Notes: generated from the letters alone by a model not told the origin. DNA of 64,000 nt from Allorhizobium paknamense (GCF_030815125.1 NZ_JAUSWH010000002.1:186001-250000), one strand, 5' to 3'; shown: positions 1-8,502, numbered from the stretch's first letter. Made by a program: numbers and translations.

Positions 1-15
1 TCCTGGAAATGCTCT
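1..15. repeat. Edge of an R1 palindromic element (cut by window)
   Basis: The first 15 bases (TCCTGGAAATGCTCT) match the terminal 15 bases of the R1 element at 40348..40449. The rest of this copy would lie left of the window. Confidence 0.5.
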
Positions 16-28
16 CAGCTCGTCCATT

Positions 29-57
29 TTGTAAAATCAAGATTGTATTTTTATAAT
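29..57 (+). promoter_or_regulatory. Candidate sigma-70 promoter of the DUF2235 gene
   Basis: TTGTAA at 29-34 and a perfect TATAAT at 52-57 are separated by 17 bases. This predicts a transcript start near 64 and a leader of about 33 bases, with a Shine-Dalgarno (AAGGGGG) before the ATG at 97. The surrounding stretch is markedly A/T-rich compared with the coding sequence. Inferred from consensus only. Confidence 0.45.
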
Positions 58-96
58 TTGCAACCATGATGCTGGCCATGGTCAAGGGGGCGGCTT

Positions 97-1383
97 ATGG
101 GCAGAAATATTGTTATCCTGTTTGATGGAACATCCAATGAAATCTCGGCGGACCGGACCAATATCGTCCGCCTGCTCGGCTGCCTGAAGCGCGGAGAGCA
201 ACAACTGGTCTATTACGAACCGGGTGTCGGCACTTTCGGCGCCGACGACAACTGGTTTCGCGGCATCCGCAAGCTGACGGAAACCTGGGGCCTCGCCACC
301 GGCTGGGGGCTGGATCACAATGTCAAGCAGGCCTATCGCTTTCTGGTGGAGAATTACCGTGCGGCTCCCCGCAACGACAAGGGAGAGAAGATGGGCGAGG
401 ACGACCGGATTTACATTCTCGGCTTCAGCCGCGGCGCCTATACGGCGCGGGTGCTGGCCGGTTTCATCCACAGCCTCGGTATCATCGCGCCGAATTTCAT
501 CAATCTCGTCGAATTTGCCTACCGGACTTACAAGACGATTCCCCCCGAACAGCGGGATGGCCGCACTGCCGAGACGGAAGGGCGCGCCCCTTCGGCCTTC
601 GCTGCCATGCGCCTTTACGAGCGCACCCTGCGGGGCGTGCGTCCGGCCATTACCTTTCTCGGCGTTTTCGATACGGTTTCCACCGTCATCAACCAGACAA
701 GCCGTGGGCTGACCTTCCAGACCTTTCCCTTCACCACCACCAACCCTAGCATTGCCGCCGTGCGCCATGCCTGCGCGCTGGATGAGCGGCGCACCATGTT
801 CCGCCCGGTCTACTGGAAGCCGGATCAGGACTTCTGGGGCGGCCCATTCCGGCCGAAGGACCCGGACAAGATCAGAAAGCAGGATTTCAAGGAGGTCTGG
901 TTCGCGGGCGATCACTGCGATGTCGGCGGCGGTTATCCGGAGGCTGAAAGTGCGGCGGCAAAAATTCCGCTGTCCTGGATGATCGAGGAAAGCCGCCAGT
1001 TCGGCCTGCTGTTTCATGAAAAAAGCGTGCAGGATCTGGTCTATGCCTGCAATCCCGCCCATGGCCGCGTCAAGCCCAGTCCGCTGGGGCGCCTGCATAA
1101 TTCCATGACGCTCGCCTGGAAGGTGCTGGAAATCCTTCCGCGCCGCATTCCCTGGTCGTCCTGGCGGCGGCGCAAGGATCCCCATGGCTGGTATATTCCG
1201 CTGTGCGACCCGCGGCTGGTGCGCGATCCTGCACGGATTCACCAATCTGTTCTGGATCGGATGAAGCTTTCTCCCGCCGCTGCGCCCTATCATCCAATCA
1301 ATATGCCGGAGTCGTACCAGATTGAGCCATGGACGGGGCCTGTGGTGGCTGAAATGCTTCAAAATGAGGCAGAAACTGCCTGA
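97..1383 (+). CDS. DUF2235 alpha/beta-hydrolase (Tle1-like phospholipase family)
   Basis: A 428-residue protein of the DUF2235 family. The N-terminal strand NIVILFDGTSNE is typical. The nucleophile elbow is GFSRG at residues 109-113 (Ser111). The downstream acidic and His elements are FDTV (191-194) and GDHCDVGGGY (271-280), so the Ser-Asp-His set looks complete. There is no signal peptide and no membrane segment. Family members include T6SS phospholipase effectors of the Tle1 group, but also many unstudied cytoplasmic hydrolases. This gene stands alone: there is no adjacent VgrG, adaptor or obvious immunity gene, and the T6SS of this window begins about 39 kb away. The hydrolase fold is secure; substrate and any secretion are not known. 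Confidence 0.85.
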   Translation: MGRNIVILFDGTSNEISADRTNIVRLLGCLKRGEQQLVYYEPGVGTFGADDNWFRGIRKLTETWGLATGWGLDHNVKQAYRFLVENYRAAPRNDKGEKMGEDDRIYILGFSRGAYTARVLAGFIHSLGIIAPNFINLVEFAYRTYKTIPPEQRDGRTAETEGRAPSAFAAMRLYERTLRGVRPAITFLGVFDTVSTVINQTSRGLTFQTFPFTTTNPSIAAVRHACALDERRTMFRPVYWKPDQDFWGGPFRPKDPDKIRKQDFKEVWFAGDHCDVGGGYPEAESAAAKIPLSWMIEESRQFGLLFHEKSVQDLVYACNPAHGRVKPSPLGRLHNSMTLAWKVLEILPRRIPWSSWRRRKDPHGWYIPLCDPRLVRDPARIHQSVLDRMKLSPAAAPYHPINMPESYQIEPWTGPVVAEMLQNEAETA

Positions 1384-1498
1384 AATGTTCAGTTTTTGAT
1401 TACCTTTACCAAAGGTTAAGCACACAGGAGCAAAATGAGCGGTTAAATGGCGTCGATGGCCCCGCAGACGCGGTGGTACGCTATTATCCGTGATCCCG

Positions 1499-1606
1499 AT
1501 GACGCGACGCATGAAATATCTGCTGCTGGCCTTCGCCTTGTCCCTGTTCATCTGGGTGGCGCTGCTGGGGGTTGTTCTGCAGATTTGGCGCCTTATATCG
1601 CCATGA
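1499..1606 (+). CDS. Possible 35-residue single-pass membrane peptide
   Basis: An open frame of 35 codons reads MTRRMKYLLLAFALSLFIWV and continues hydrophobic to about residue 30. It has a basic N-terminus followed by one predicted transmembrane helix, the form of a small inner-membrane protein. A second in-frame ATG is at 1511. No good Shine-Dalgarno is visible, which lowers confidence. It fills part of the 393-base gap between the DUF2235 gene and greA, where nothing else is evident apart from the greA promoter candidate. Confidence 0.35.
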   Translation: MTRRMKYLLLAFALSLFIWVALLGVVLQIWRLISP

Positions 1607-1648
1607 ACTGCGACTTTATGGCGGGTCCGGGCGGATTTTCGAATTCTC

Positions 1649-1678
1649 TGGAAATTCGCAGCCGCGTTCTGCTATAGT
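1649..1678 (+). promoter_or_regulatory. Candidate greA promoter
   Basis: TGGAAA at 1649-1654 (4 of 6 matches to TTGACA) and TATAGT at 1673-1678 (5 of 6 to TATAAT) are separated by 18 bases, about 100 bases before the greA start. It lies downstream of the small frame at 1499. Consensus match only. Confidence 0.35.
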
Positions 1679-1776
1679 TTGCGCAGGATGATTTGCAACT
1701 GGTTCCGTGGCTTTGCTCCGGAACCTGTTTTCTTTTCATGGCCGCCCTTGTGGCCGTGAGTGTGAAGGAAGAGGAA

Positions 1777-2253
1777 ATGGTTGATAAGGTACCGATGACG
1801 CAGAACGGCTTCGCCAAGCTTCAGGAAGAACTGCGCTGGCGTCAGCAGGAAGAGCGTCCGCGCATCATCGAGGCAATTTCGGAAGCGCGCGCCCATGGCG
1901 ACCTCTCGGAAAATGCCGAGTATCACGCCGCCAAGGAAGCGCAGAGCCATAATGAAGGCCGCATCACCGAGCTGGAAGACCTGATCGCGCGCGCCGAAGT
2001 CATCGATCTGTCGAAAATGTCCGGTTCCAAGATCAAGTTCGGCGCCACCGTCAAGCTGGTCGATGAGGATACCGAGGAGGAAAAGATCTACCAGATCGTT
2101 GGCGATCAGGAAGCCGACGTGAAGGCTGGCCGCATTTCCATTTCCTCGCCGATTGCGCGTGCGATGATCGGCAAGGAGGCTGGTGACAGCATCGAGGTCG
2201 TGGCGCCCGGTGGCTCCAAGGCCTACGAAATCCTCAACGTCAGCTGGGGTTGA
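1777..2253 (+). CDS. greA: Transcription elongation factor GreA
   Basis: A 158-residue GreA, the usual length for the family. It rescues backtracked RNA polymerase by stimulating transcript cleavage through the secondary channel. The N-terminal coiled coil includes [14 protein letters not shown] with the acidic tip, followed by the FKBP-like C-terminal domain with [14 protein letters not shown]. The frame is open upstream to 1693, but the ATG at 1777 follows a clear Shine-Dalgarno (AAGGAAGAGGAA) and matches GreA N-termini (MVDKVPMT), so it is chosen. The next gene starts directly at the stop codon, and greA followed by LPS core glycosyltransferase genes is the arrangement known in Sinorhizobium. 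Confidence 0.96.
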   Translation: MVDKVPMTQNGFAKLQEELRWRQQEERPRIIEAISEARAHGDLSENAEYHAAKEAQSHNEGRITELEDLIARAEVIDLSKMSGSKIKFGATVKLVDEDTEEEKIYQIVGDQEADVKAGRISISSPIARAMIGKEAGDSIEVVAPGGSKAYEILNVSWG

Positions 2254-3372
2254 TTGCAGCCGATCCCGCCCGTGCAGAGCCTTTCCGACATCCGGGTGAT
2301 TGCGCCGCATTTTAAGCGGCGCCTGTCCGGTGTGACCTCCACCCTGGTTCAACTCATTCCGGAGCAGCGCCGCCGGGGGCTGGGCATCGTCACGCTCGGC
2401 CCCGGCCTGCCGCCCGGCATGCCGGCCCTGTCCTGGGCAGCGCTTCCACGGCTGTGGAAGAGGCCGCAAGGCGCATCGCACCGCATCTGGCATGCCCGCC
2501 GCAACAATGAAATGCTGGCGGGCATCGTGCTCAAGCATGTCCTGCGCATGCCGCTGAAACTGCTTTTCACCTCCGCCGCCCAGCGCCACCATACCGGCTA
2601 TACCCGCTGGCTGATTGCCAGAATGGATGGCGTGGTCGCGACCAGCGCCAGATCCGGCTCCTTCCTCAAGGTGCCGCACCGGGTCATCCGCCATGGCGTG
2701 GATACCGCGCTCTTTCATCCGCCCGGCCCGCAGGACGCGCTCGAAGGCACCGGCCTGCCGGGACGCTATCTCATCGGCTGTTTCGGGCGCGTGCGGCACC
2801 AGAAGGGCACCGATCTCTTCGTTCAGGCGATGATCGCGCTTCTGCCGCGCTATCCGGAGTGGACAGCGGTGATTTCAGGGCGCGTGACGGCGGAACATAC
2901 CGGCTTTGCCGACGACCTGAAGCGACGGATCAAGGCGGCGGGGCTGGACAGCCGGATTGTCTTTCTGGGCGAGGTGGATGACATCAAGCCCTGGTACAGG
3001 CGGCTGACGCTCTATGTCGCGCCCTCGCGCAACGAGGGGTTTGGTCTTACGCCTCTGGAGGCCATGGCCTCGCAAACCGCAGTGGTCGCCTCCGATGCGG
3101 GGGCCTATGCCGAACAGATCGCCCCCGGCGAAACCGGCGCCGTGGTGCCGGCTGGCGATGGCGGGGCGTTGCGGCAGGCGCTGGAACCTTATCTGGCCGA
3201 CCCGGCCTTGGCCGAGCAGCATGGCCGCCGGGGTCTCGATCATGTGCGCCAGCATTTTGCCCTTGCCCGCGAGGCCGAGGCGCTGGAAGAGGTCTATTCC
3301 AGCCTGCTCGGCCAACCTGTTATCGGCCAAACTGTTATCGGCCAACCTGTTATCGGTAAGAGCCGGGCGTGA
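2254..3372 (+). CDS. lpsB: LPS core glycosyltransferase, LpsB/LpcC-like (GT4)
   Basis: A 372-residue GT-B glycosyltransferase of family GT4, probably the mannosyltransferase acting early in LPS core assembly at the cytoplasmic membrane face. The N-terminal block HFKRRLSGVTST is characteristic of rhizobial LpsB/LpcC. The donor-binding signature is NEGFGLTPLEAMAS with the E-x7-E pair near residues 262-270. The start is uncertain: TTG at 2254 directly abuts the greA stop and has GGGG just upstream; an in-frame GTG at 2272 is the alternative. The C-terminus ends in a threefold pentapeptide repeat encoded by 15-bp tandem repeats (3310..3354). Assignment rests on sequence pattern and on the greA neighbourhood. 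Confidence 0.75.
   Translation: MQPIPPVQSLSDIRVIAPHFKRRLSGVTSTLVQLIPEQRRRGLGIVTLGPGLPPGMPALSWAALPRLWKRPQGASHRIWHARRNNEMLAGIVLKHVLRMPLKLLFTSAAQRHHTGYTRWLIARMDGVVATSARSGSFLKVPHRVIRHGVDTALFHPPGPQDALEGTGLPGRYLIGCFGRVRHQKGTDLFVQAMIALLPRYPEWTAVISGRVTAEHTGFADDLKRRIKAAGLDSRIVFLGEVDDIKPWYRRLTLYVAPSRNEGFGLTPLEAMASQTAVVASDAGAYAEQIAPGETGAVVPAGDGGALRQALEPYLADPALAEQHGRRGLDHVRQHFALAREAEALEEVYSSLLGQPVIGQTVIGQPVIGKSRA
3310..3354 (+). repeat. Three tandem 15-bp repeats inside lpsB
   Basis: Units GGCCAACCTGTTATC at 3310-3324 and 3340-3354 are identical; the middle unit 3325-3339 has one change (C to A). Each adds five residues (GQPVI or GQTVI), so copy-number change would keep the frame. Confidence 0.9.
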
Positions 3373-4157
3373 TGGCCATGCAGGTCTTCGTCATCAATCT
3401 TGCCCGCGCCACCGACCGGTTTTCCTTCCAGACCCGGCAACTAACGGCCCTCGGCCTTGCCTTCGAGCGTGTCGAGGCGGTGGATGCGGGCATGTTGGAC
3501 GGGGAGTGGCCGCAAGGCTTCTGGACCGGCTGGGAACGGCCGATGAGCGATGTGGAAAAGGCCTGTTTCCTTAGCCATCACCGTCTCTGGCAGCGGATTG
3601 CCGAAGGCAGCGGCCCGGCACTCATTCTGGAGGATGATGCCATGCTCTCCTCCCGCCTGCCGAACCTTCTTGCCCAGTTGCAGGCGGCCTCTGGCCTTGA
3701 GCATGTCACGCTGGAAACCCGCGCCCGGCGCAAGCTTCTGGCGCGCAAACCGCATCCGCAATGGCCGTTGAAACGTCTTTATCAGGATCGCTCGGGTGCT
3801 GCGGCCTATGTGCTGTGGCCGGAAGGGGCGCGCAAGCTTCTGGCCCGCACCGCCCGCCATGCCGCCATTGCCGATGCGGTGCTGTGCGCGGCTTACGAGC
3901 TTTCCTCCTGGCAGGCGGACCCGCCGCTTGCGCTGCAACTGGATCGCGCTGCCCATTACGGCCTGCCGCAGCCGCTGCAAACGCAGTCTTCAATCCTCGA
4001 CAGCCGCCCGAAGGTGAAGCTCCCTCTGCCTTATCGCCTGCGCCGCATCAAGGCGCAATTGCGCATGGGGCTCCGGCAGCTTGCGCACAGCCAGGATGGG
4101 GAGCGGCGCGACCTTCGGCCTGATCCGGCGGATTTTGCCTATCTGAATGCGATATAA
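3372..4157 (+). CDS. Glycosyltransferase family 25 (LPS biosynthesis type)
   Basis: A 261-residue GT25 protein. The N-terminal VFVINLARATDRF is the family's usual opening strand, FERVEAVDA follows, and LILEDDAML carries the acidic D-x-D-like metal and donor site. The ATG at 3372 overlaps the lpsB stop (TGATG), so the two are translationally coupled; ATG at 3378 is an alternative. GT25 enzymes transfer galactose or related sugars to LPS or LOS core, which suits its position after lpsB. The exact sugar and acceptor cannot be read from the sequence. A repeat array begins one base after its stop codon. Confidence 0.85.
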   Translation: MAMQVFVINLARATDRFSFQTRQLTALGLAFERVEAVDAGMLDGEWPQGFWTGWERPMSDVEKACFLSHHRLWQRIAEGSGPALILEDDAMLSSRLPNLLAQLQAASGLEHVTLETRARRKLLARKPHPQWPLKRLYQDRSGAAAYVLWPEGARKLLARTARHAAIADAVLCAAYELSSWQADPPLALQLDRAAHYGLPQPLQTQSSILDSRPKVKLPLPYRLRRIKAQLRMGLRQLAHSQDGERRDLRPDPADFAYLNAI

Positions 4158-4258
4158 AGCATTTCCAGGAAAAGTGTAGTTGCGGTTTTCCGTCCGGAAA
4201 TGCGCAGAAACAAAGAGTTAGAGCGTTTCAATGTTTCCGTGAAACAATGAAACGCTCT
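4158..4258 (+). repeat. R1 palindromic element, full length (101 bp)
   Basis: It begins directly after the GT25 TAA stop with AGCATTTCCAGGAAAAGTG and ends AAACGCTCT. The conserved first hairpin pairs GCATTTCC with GGAAATGC. The second arm, AGAGCGTTTCA...TGAAACGCTCT, is a clean hairpin here. Confidence 0.85.
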
Positions 4259-4365
4259 ACAGCGCCGTGCGCCATATATGGCGCACTAAGGTTCGCTGTA
4301 GCGCTTTAAATCTGCTGCATAATTTTATCCTTAAATCGGTTCCGATTTAAGGAATTATGCAGTAG
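4259..4365. repeat. Two further hairpins: 20-bp perfect palindrome and a 48-base stem-loop
   Basis: GTGCGCCATATATGGCGCAC (4267-4286) is a perfect 20-bp palindrome inside a looser ACAGCG...CGCTGT pair. From 4315 to 4362 a long stem forms: CTGCATAATT with AATTATGCAG, and CCTTAAATCGG with CCGATTTAAGG, with a 4-base bulge and a 2-base loop. Together with the R1 copy this makes three consecutive hairpins between two converging genes. They probably end or protect both transcripts. Confidence 0.75.
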
Positions 4366-5103
4366 CTATTGAGACCACCAGCCGGTGCGTTCGCGCTGGT
4401 GTAATTCCTTCAGCCGGTGAAAGGCGGTGTCTTCGTCCTGCAGCCGGTCAAACACGGTTTTCAGGATCATGCCCACCGGTCCGCGCGCCATCAGCGGATC
4501 GAGCCGCCAGCGGGTATTGCGCCAGGTATCGTCCGTGCCGATGGTAAAGCAGGAGAGGCCGGAAAACAGCGGCACCAGTTCCCGCTGCACCAGCGCCACC
4601 TTGTCGGAAGAAAGCGGTGCAGGGGCCGGATCGGCCAGCACGCGCTCGGTTTCATAAATCTTCACCGTGTTGACCAGCGTCGAGATCAGTATGGCAATCG
4701 CCCGGTTGGCGGGATCGGGGTCGTGATCGGCAAAGGTATCGGCGGCGGAAATCAACCAGCGCAGATTGAGATGCTCACAGAGAAATTCTCCCTCCGCCTC
4801 CCACAAGGTTCTGAATTGCAGGAAGGTGTCCGGCAGTTGAAACTCCCGCCGGATCAGCACGATCAGCCGGGCGTGGTGAAAGACCAGTTCCGGCTGCCCG
4901 GAAAATTCCCGCCTGAGATTGACCAGATGCAGATCCAGGGATTTTTCAGAGCCCCGGGTCTGCACCGGCTGATCGCCATCGATGATTTTGGTTTTCAGGA
5001 TCTCGGTATCCGTCACCGGTTGCGCATGTCGTCCTGCACCCCAGCGTTTGCGATGCTGGTTGAAGGACAGCAAGCGTTCCAGACGAGACTTCTTGCGGGG
5101 CAT
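4366..5103 (-). CDS. Conserved hypothetical protein, 245 residues
   Basis: I do not recognise a named family. The protein is soluble: basic N-terminus (MPRKKSRLERLLSFNQHRKR), then mixed alpha/beta-like sequence rich in Arg, Leu and Asp, with no signal peptide or membrane helix. Residues 100-150 (HLNLRWLISAADTFADHDPD, then ANRAIAILISTLVNTVKIYE) look helical. It converges on the GT25 gene, and its stop lies four bases from a long hairpin. A long open frame on the opposite strand here is a composition shadow. Codon use is that of the neighbouring genes. Confidence 0.65.
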   Translation of the reverse strand: MPRKKSRLERLLSFNQHRKRWGAGRHAQPVTDTEILKTKIIDGDQPVQTRGSEKSLDLHLVNLRREFSGQPELVFHHARLIVLIRREFQLPDTFLQFRTLWEAEGEFLCEHLNLRWLISAADTFADHDPDPANRAIAILISTLVNTVKIYETERVLADPAPAPLSSDKVALVQRELVPLFSGLSCFTIGTDDTWRNTRWRLDPLMARGPVGMILKTVFDRLQDEDTAFHRLKELHQRERTGWWSQ

Positions 5104-5390
5104 GGCAGATCCTGACGGCTTTGTTCGTCTCCGTCTTATCCGCTTGGCCCCGCGCCTGTCAAAAGGTCACCGTGGGGGCGCTTCATTCCCGTCTTTTGCT
5201 GCGGTTACATTTCGCTCCGAGACGCGTCTTGGGAACAGCCATAAAGGCGCAACCGATCACCGCAATTGATGCATCCACGCGTTTTTTTGAACAAAAGCTA
5301 ATCGTCTTGAAAACGACATCGGTTTGACGTAACCACCATCATCGCCGCTCACCAGCCCCTGGAAGCGGCTTTTTGTTTTGGAAGTTCGTC

Positions 5391-6788
5391 ATGTCCGCCA
5401 TATCGTTTCAGCAAGGCTCTCAGGCCGTCTCCAGTTGGTCCTCGCATTTCAAGGCGACGCTGTCGCTCGGTGTGCCGTTGATCGGGGCGCAGCTTGCCCA
5501 GCTTGGCATCCATACCACCGATGTCGTGATCATCGGTCAGTTGGGTGCGGAGCTTCTGGCCTCCATGGTGCTGGCGGCGCAGTTCTTCTTCGTGGTCTTC
5601 ATTTTCGGCTCGGGTTTTGCCATGGCCGTCATGCCGATGGTTGCCAATGCCTATGGGCAGGATGACGTGCGTTCGGTGCGCCGCGCCATCCGCATGGGCA
5701 TGTGGGTGTCCATCGCTTACGGCCTGCTGGTCATGCCGCTGTTTTTCTATGCCGAGCCGATTCTGCTTTCGCTCGGTCAGGTGCCTGCCGTGGCGGCGGT
5801 CGCGGCGCATTATCTGCACATCGCCCAGTTCGGCATGTTCCCGGCCCTGCTGTTTGCCGTGCTGCGCGGCGTGGTCAGCGCCTCTGGCCGAGCCGGGGTG
5901 GTGCTGTGGATCACCATCGGCATGCTGCTGATGAATGCCCTGCTGGCCTATATCCTCGTGCTCGGCCATTTTGGTCTGCCGCCGCTTGGCATGACAGGGG
6001 CGGCCATCGTGGCGGCCAGCGTGCAATGGGCGGGCTTTCTGGCCATGGTGGCCTATCTGCAATGGCGGCCGGATACGCGCAAATACGAACTCTTTGTCCG
6101 CTTCTGGCGGCCGGACTGGCATGCGCTCTGGGATGTGATGCGGCTTGGCCTGCCGATCAGCGTCACGGTGCTGGCCGAAGCCGGGCTGTTTACGGCGGCC
6201 TCGCTGCTGATGGGCAGCATCGGTACGGTGGAGCTCGCCGCCCATGGCATTGCGCTGCAACTGGCTTCCATCGCTTTCATGATCCCGCTGGGTCTTTCCC
6301 AGGCGGCCACGGTGCGTGTCGGCGTTGCCCATGGGCGCGGTGACTACGGCGATCTCGTGCGTGCCGCCGTCTCGGTGACGGCGCTGGCGGTGCTGATTGC
6401 GCTGGCAGGGGCAACGCTGTTCATTGTGGCCTCGGATGAACTGAGCGGGCTTTTTCTCGACCGCAGCCGCGCCGATGCCGCCGCCGTGCTCGATTATGCC
6501 GGTCCGTTGGTGGTCATCGCCGGTATCTTCCAGCTTGTCGATGGCTTGCAGGCCATCGGCGCCGGTCTGCTGCGCGGGCTCAAAGATGCCCGGGTGCCGA
6601 TGATCCTGGCGCTGATTTCCTACTGGCCCATCGGCTTCCTGCTTGCCTGGGTCATGGGCTTCCCGCTGGGTCTGGGCGGCGTGGGCGTCTGGTACGGTTT
6701 CCTCATCGGCCTGACCAGTGCGGCGGCGCTGCTGCTGGGCCGCTTCCATCTTCTCCTCAAAAAGGAAATGCGGGGCAGCGCGGCCTGA
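5391..6788 (+). CDS. MATE family efflux transporter (NorM-like)
   Basis: A 465-residue protein with about 12 hydrophobic segments in two homologous halves, the form of MATE cation-coupled multidrug exporters of the inner membrane. Family features visible are SLGVPLIGAQLAQLGIHTTD near residue 25 and LGLPISVTVLAEAGLFTAAS in the second half. The ATG at 5391 has GGAAG seven bases upstream and is preferred over an in-frame TTG at 5373. The TGA stop overlaps the first bases of an R2 repeat. Substrate unknown. Confidence 0.9.
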   Translation: MSAISFQQGSQAVSSWSSHFKATLSLGVPLIGAQLAQLGIHTTDVVIIGQLGAELLASMVLAAQFFFVVFIFGSGFAMAVMPMVANAYGQDDVRSVRRAIRMGMWVSIAYGLLVMPLFFYAEPILLSLGQVPAVAAVAAHYLHIAQFGMFPALLFAVLRGVVSASGRAGVVLWITIGMLLMNALLAYILVLGHFGLPPLGMTGAAIVAASVQWAGFLAMVAYLQWRPDTRKYELFVRFWRPDWHALWDVMRLGLPISVTVLAEAGLFTAASLLMGSIGTVELAAHGIALQLASIAFMIPLGLSQAATVRVGVAHGRGDYGDLVRAAVSVTALAVLIALAGATLFIVASDELSGLFLDRSRADAAAVLDYAGPLVVIAGIFQLVDGLQAIGAGLLRGLKDARVPMILALISYWPIGFLLAWVMGFPLGLGGVGVWYGFLIGLTSAAALLLGRFHLLLKKEMRGSAA

Positions 6789-6912
6789 TACGAAGGGCCA
6801 TTGAAGATGGCAGTTCGTATTCCCTTTTCGAATATCTCAAGCCCCTGATGCATTTGAGATATTCGAAATTCCTTCAAGGCGAGGATGCGTATGCATCTTC
6901 GAGCCTTGGTAT
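6787..6912 (+). repeat. R2 element, copy 1 (~126 bp, three hairpins)
   Basis: It begins GATACGAAGG on the last two bases of the MATE TGA stop. Internal inverted pairs: TTCGAATATCTCAA with TTGAGATATTCGAA, and AAGGCGAGGATGC with GCATCTTCGAGCCTT. It closes with CCTTGGTATGA. The copies at 16177..16304 (reverse) and 40133..40260 are nearly identical. Confidence 0.9.
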
Positions 6913-6951
6913 GACAAAGAGAGTCAAGTCTTTCATAAGCTGAATCGAAAA

Positions 6952-6985
6952 GGCCAGCCAAGAGATTGGCTGGCCTTCATTTTTT
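6952..6985. terminator. Bidirectional rho-independent terminator, carA side
   Basis: A 10-bp perfect stem, GGCCAGCCAA with TTGGCTGGCC (6952-6961 / 6966-6975), with loop GAGA. On the plus strand it is followed by TTCATTTTTTG; on the minus strand by TTTTCG. It can end carA leftward and MATE/R2 transcripts rightward. Confidence 0.85.
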
Positions 6986-7003
6986 GTGTTATCGACCTCG
7001 TTT

Positions 7004-8218
7004 TCAGGCGCGCTCGGCCAGGGCCGGTTCGCCCTTCTTTTCACGCACCAGATTGATGAAGCGGCGGAAGAGGTAGTGGCTGTCCTGCGGGCCGGGCGAG
7101 GCTTCCGGGTGGTGCTGCACGGAAAACACCGGCTTGCCGGTCACGCGCAGGCCGCAATTGGTATTGTCGAAAAGCGAAATGTGAGTCTCTTCAACGCCTT
7201 CCGGCAGCGACTTCGAATCCACCGCGAAGCCGTGGTTCATGGAGACGATCTCCACCTTGCCGGTGGTGAAGTCCTTGACCGGATGGTTCGCGCCGTGATG
7301 GCCCTGATGCATCTTTTCCGTCTTGGCGCCGAGCGCCAGACCCAGCATCTGGTGACCGAGGCAGATGCCGAACATCGGGATATCGGTCTTGATCAGCGTC
7401 TTGATCACCGGCACGGCATATTCACCCGTGGCCGCCGGGTCGCCGGGGCCGTTGGAGAGGAAGATGCCATCCGGGTTGAGTGCCAGGATTTCCTCGGCGC
7501 TGGTGGTGGCGGGCACCACGGTCACCTTGCATTTCAAGCCGCTGAACAGGCGCAGGATGTTCCGCTTCACGCCGAAATCCACGCAGACCACGTGATAGTC
7601 TTCGTCCTTGTCGGCCAGTTCGCTGAAGCTTTCATTCCAGACCCAGGGCTTTTCGCTCCAGGTGGAGGATTGGCCGGAGGAAGCAACCTTGGCAAGATCG
7701 AGACCGACGAGCCCGCTCCAAGCCCGGGCCTTCGCCTTCAGCGCCTCGATATCGAAATTGCCGTTCGGGTCATGGGCGATGACGGCATTCGGGGCGCCAT
7801 GCTCGCGGATCCAGGCGGTCAGCGCGCGGGTGTCGATACCGGAGAGGCCGATGATGCCGCGAGCCTTCAACCAGGCATCCAGATGCCGGGAGGCGCGGTA
7901 GTTGGACGGCTCGGTGATGTCGGCTTTGAAGATCACGCCGACAGCGCCGTGGCGGGCGGCAGGCGTCAGGTCTTCAATGTCTTCCTCATTGGTGCCGACA
8001 TTGCCGATATGCGGGAAGGTGAAGGTAACGATCTGGCCGAGATAGGAAGGATCGGTGAGGATTTCCTCATAGCCGGTCAGTGCCGTGTTGAAGCAGACTT
8101 CGGCTTCCACGGCGCCGGTCGCGCCGATGCCGCGGCCTTCGATCACCGTGCCGTCAGCCAGAACGAGGATGGCGGTGGGCTTGGCAGTCGTCCATGGGGA
8201 TGTCGCGGTCATATCCAT
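7004..8218 (-). CDS. carA: Carbamoyl-phosphate synthase small subunit (glutaminase)
   Basis: A 404-residue CarA. It hydrolyses glutamine and passes ammonia to CarB for carbamoyl phosphate, the precursor of arginine and pyrimidines. The N-terminal CarA domain covers about residues 15-150 (GYEEILTDPSYLGQIV). The class I glutamine amidotransferase domain follows from about 208. Catalytic residues are Cys286 in GICLGHQ, and His370 and Glu372 in HHPEASPGP. Length and motifs are complete. carB is not in the window. It is divergent from yqeY across 284 bases that hold both promoters. Confidence 0.97.
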   Translation of the reverse strand: MDMTATSPWTTAKPTAILVLADGTVIEGRGIGATGAVEAEVCFNTALTGYEEILTDPSYLGQIVTFTFPHIGNVGTNEEDIEDLTPAARHGAVGVIFKADITEPSNYRASRHLDAWLKARGIIGLSGIDTRALTAWIREHGAPNAVIAHDPNGNFDIEALKAKARAWSGLVGLDLAKVASSGQSSTWSEKPWVWNESFSELADKDEDYHVVCVDFGVKRNILRLFSGLKCKVTVVPATTSAEEILALNPDGIFLSNGPGDPAATGEYAVPVIKTLIKTDIPMFGICLGHQMLGLALGAKTEKMHQGHHGANHPVKDFTTGKVEIVSMNHGFAVDSKSLPEGVEETHISLFDNTNCGLRVTGKPVFSVQHHPEASPGPQDSHYLFRRFINLVREKKGEPALAERA

Positions 8219-8502
8219 TCCTTTTCCAGCCGGGCGCGCCGGTTTTCACCGCAGCCGCGAGGCTCTAGATGTGGCAAGTGTCGCCGCGCGGATGGTCACC
8301 GCGCGTTTTGCCCTGATGTCGATGTGTGTGCAGGCGATGGTACATAGACGAGAAGCCGGGGGGCGGTCAATTGTTCCGGCAGGCTTTTCCCGCATTTCTG
8401 CCCTGCGTGAACAGCGGTGCACCATTGCAAGCCATCGGCCCCGTGGCTATTTAGCGGCTTATCAAAACACGTCGCCCGGCTTGCTCCGGGAAGGAGAACA
8501 CC

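Noticed and set aside
1693-1776. N-terminal extension of greA
   Set aside because: The frame is open, but the ATG at 1777 has the proper Shine-Dalgarno and matches GreA N-termini. The extension would place extra residues before the coiled coil.
3310-3354. CRISPR-like array
   Set aside because: The repeats are contiguous, only 15 bp, coding and without spacers; no cas gene is present.
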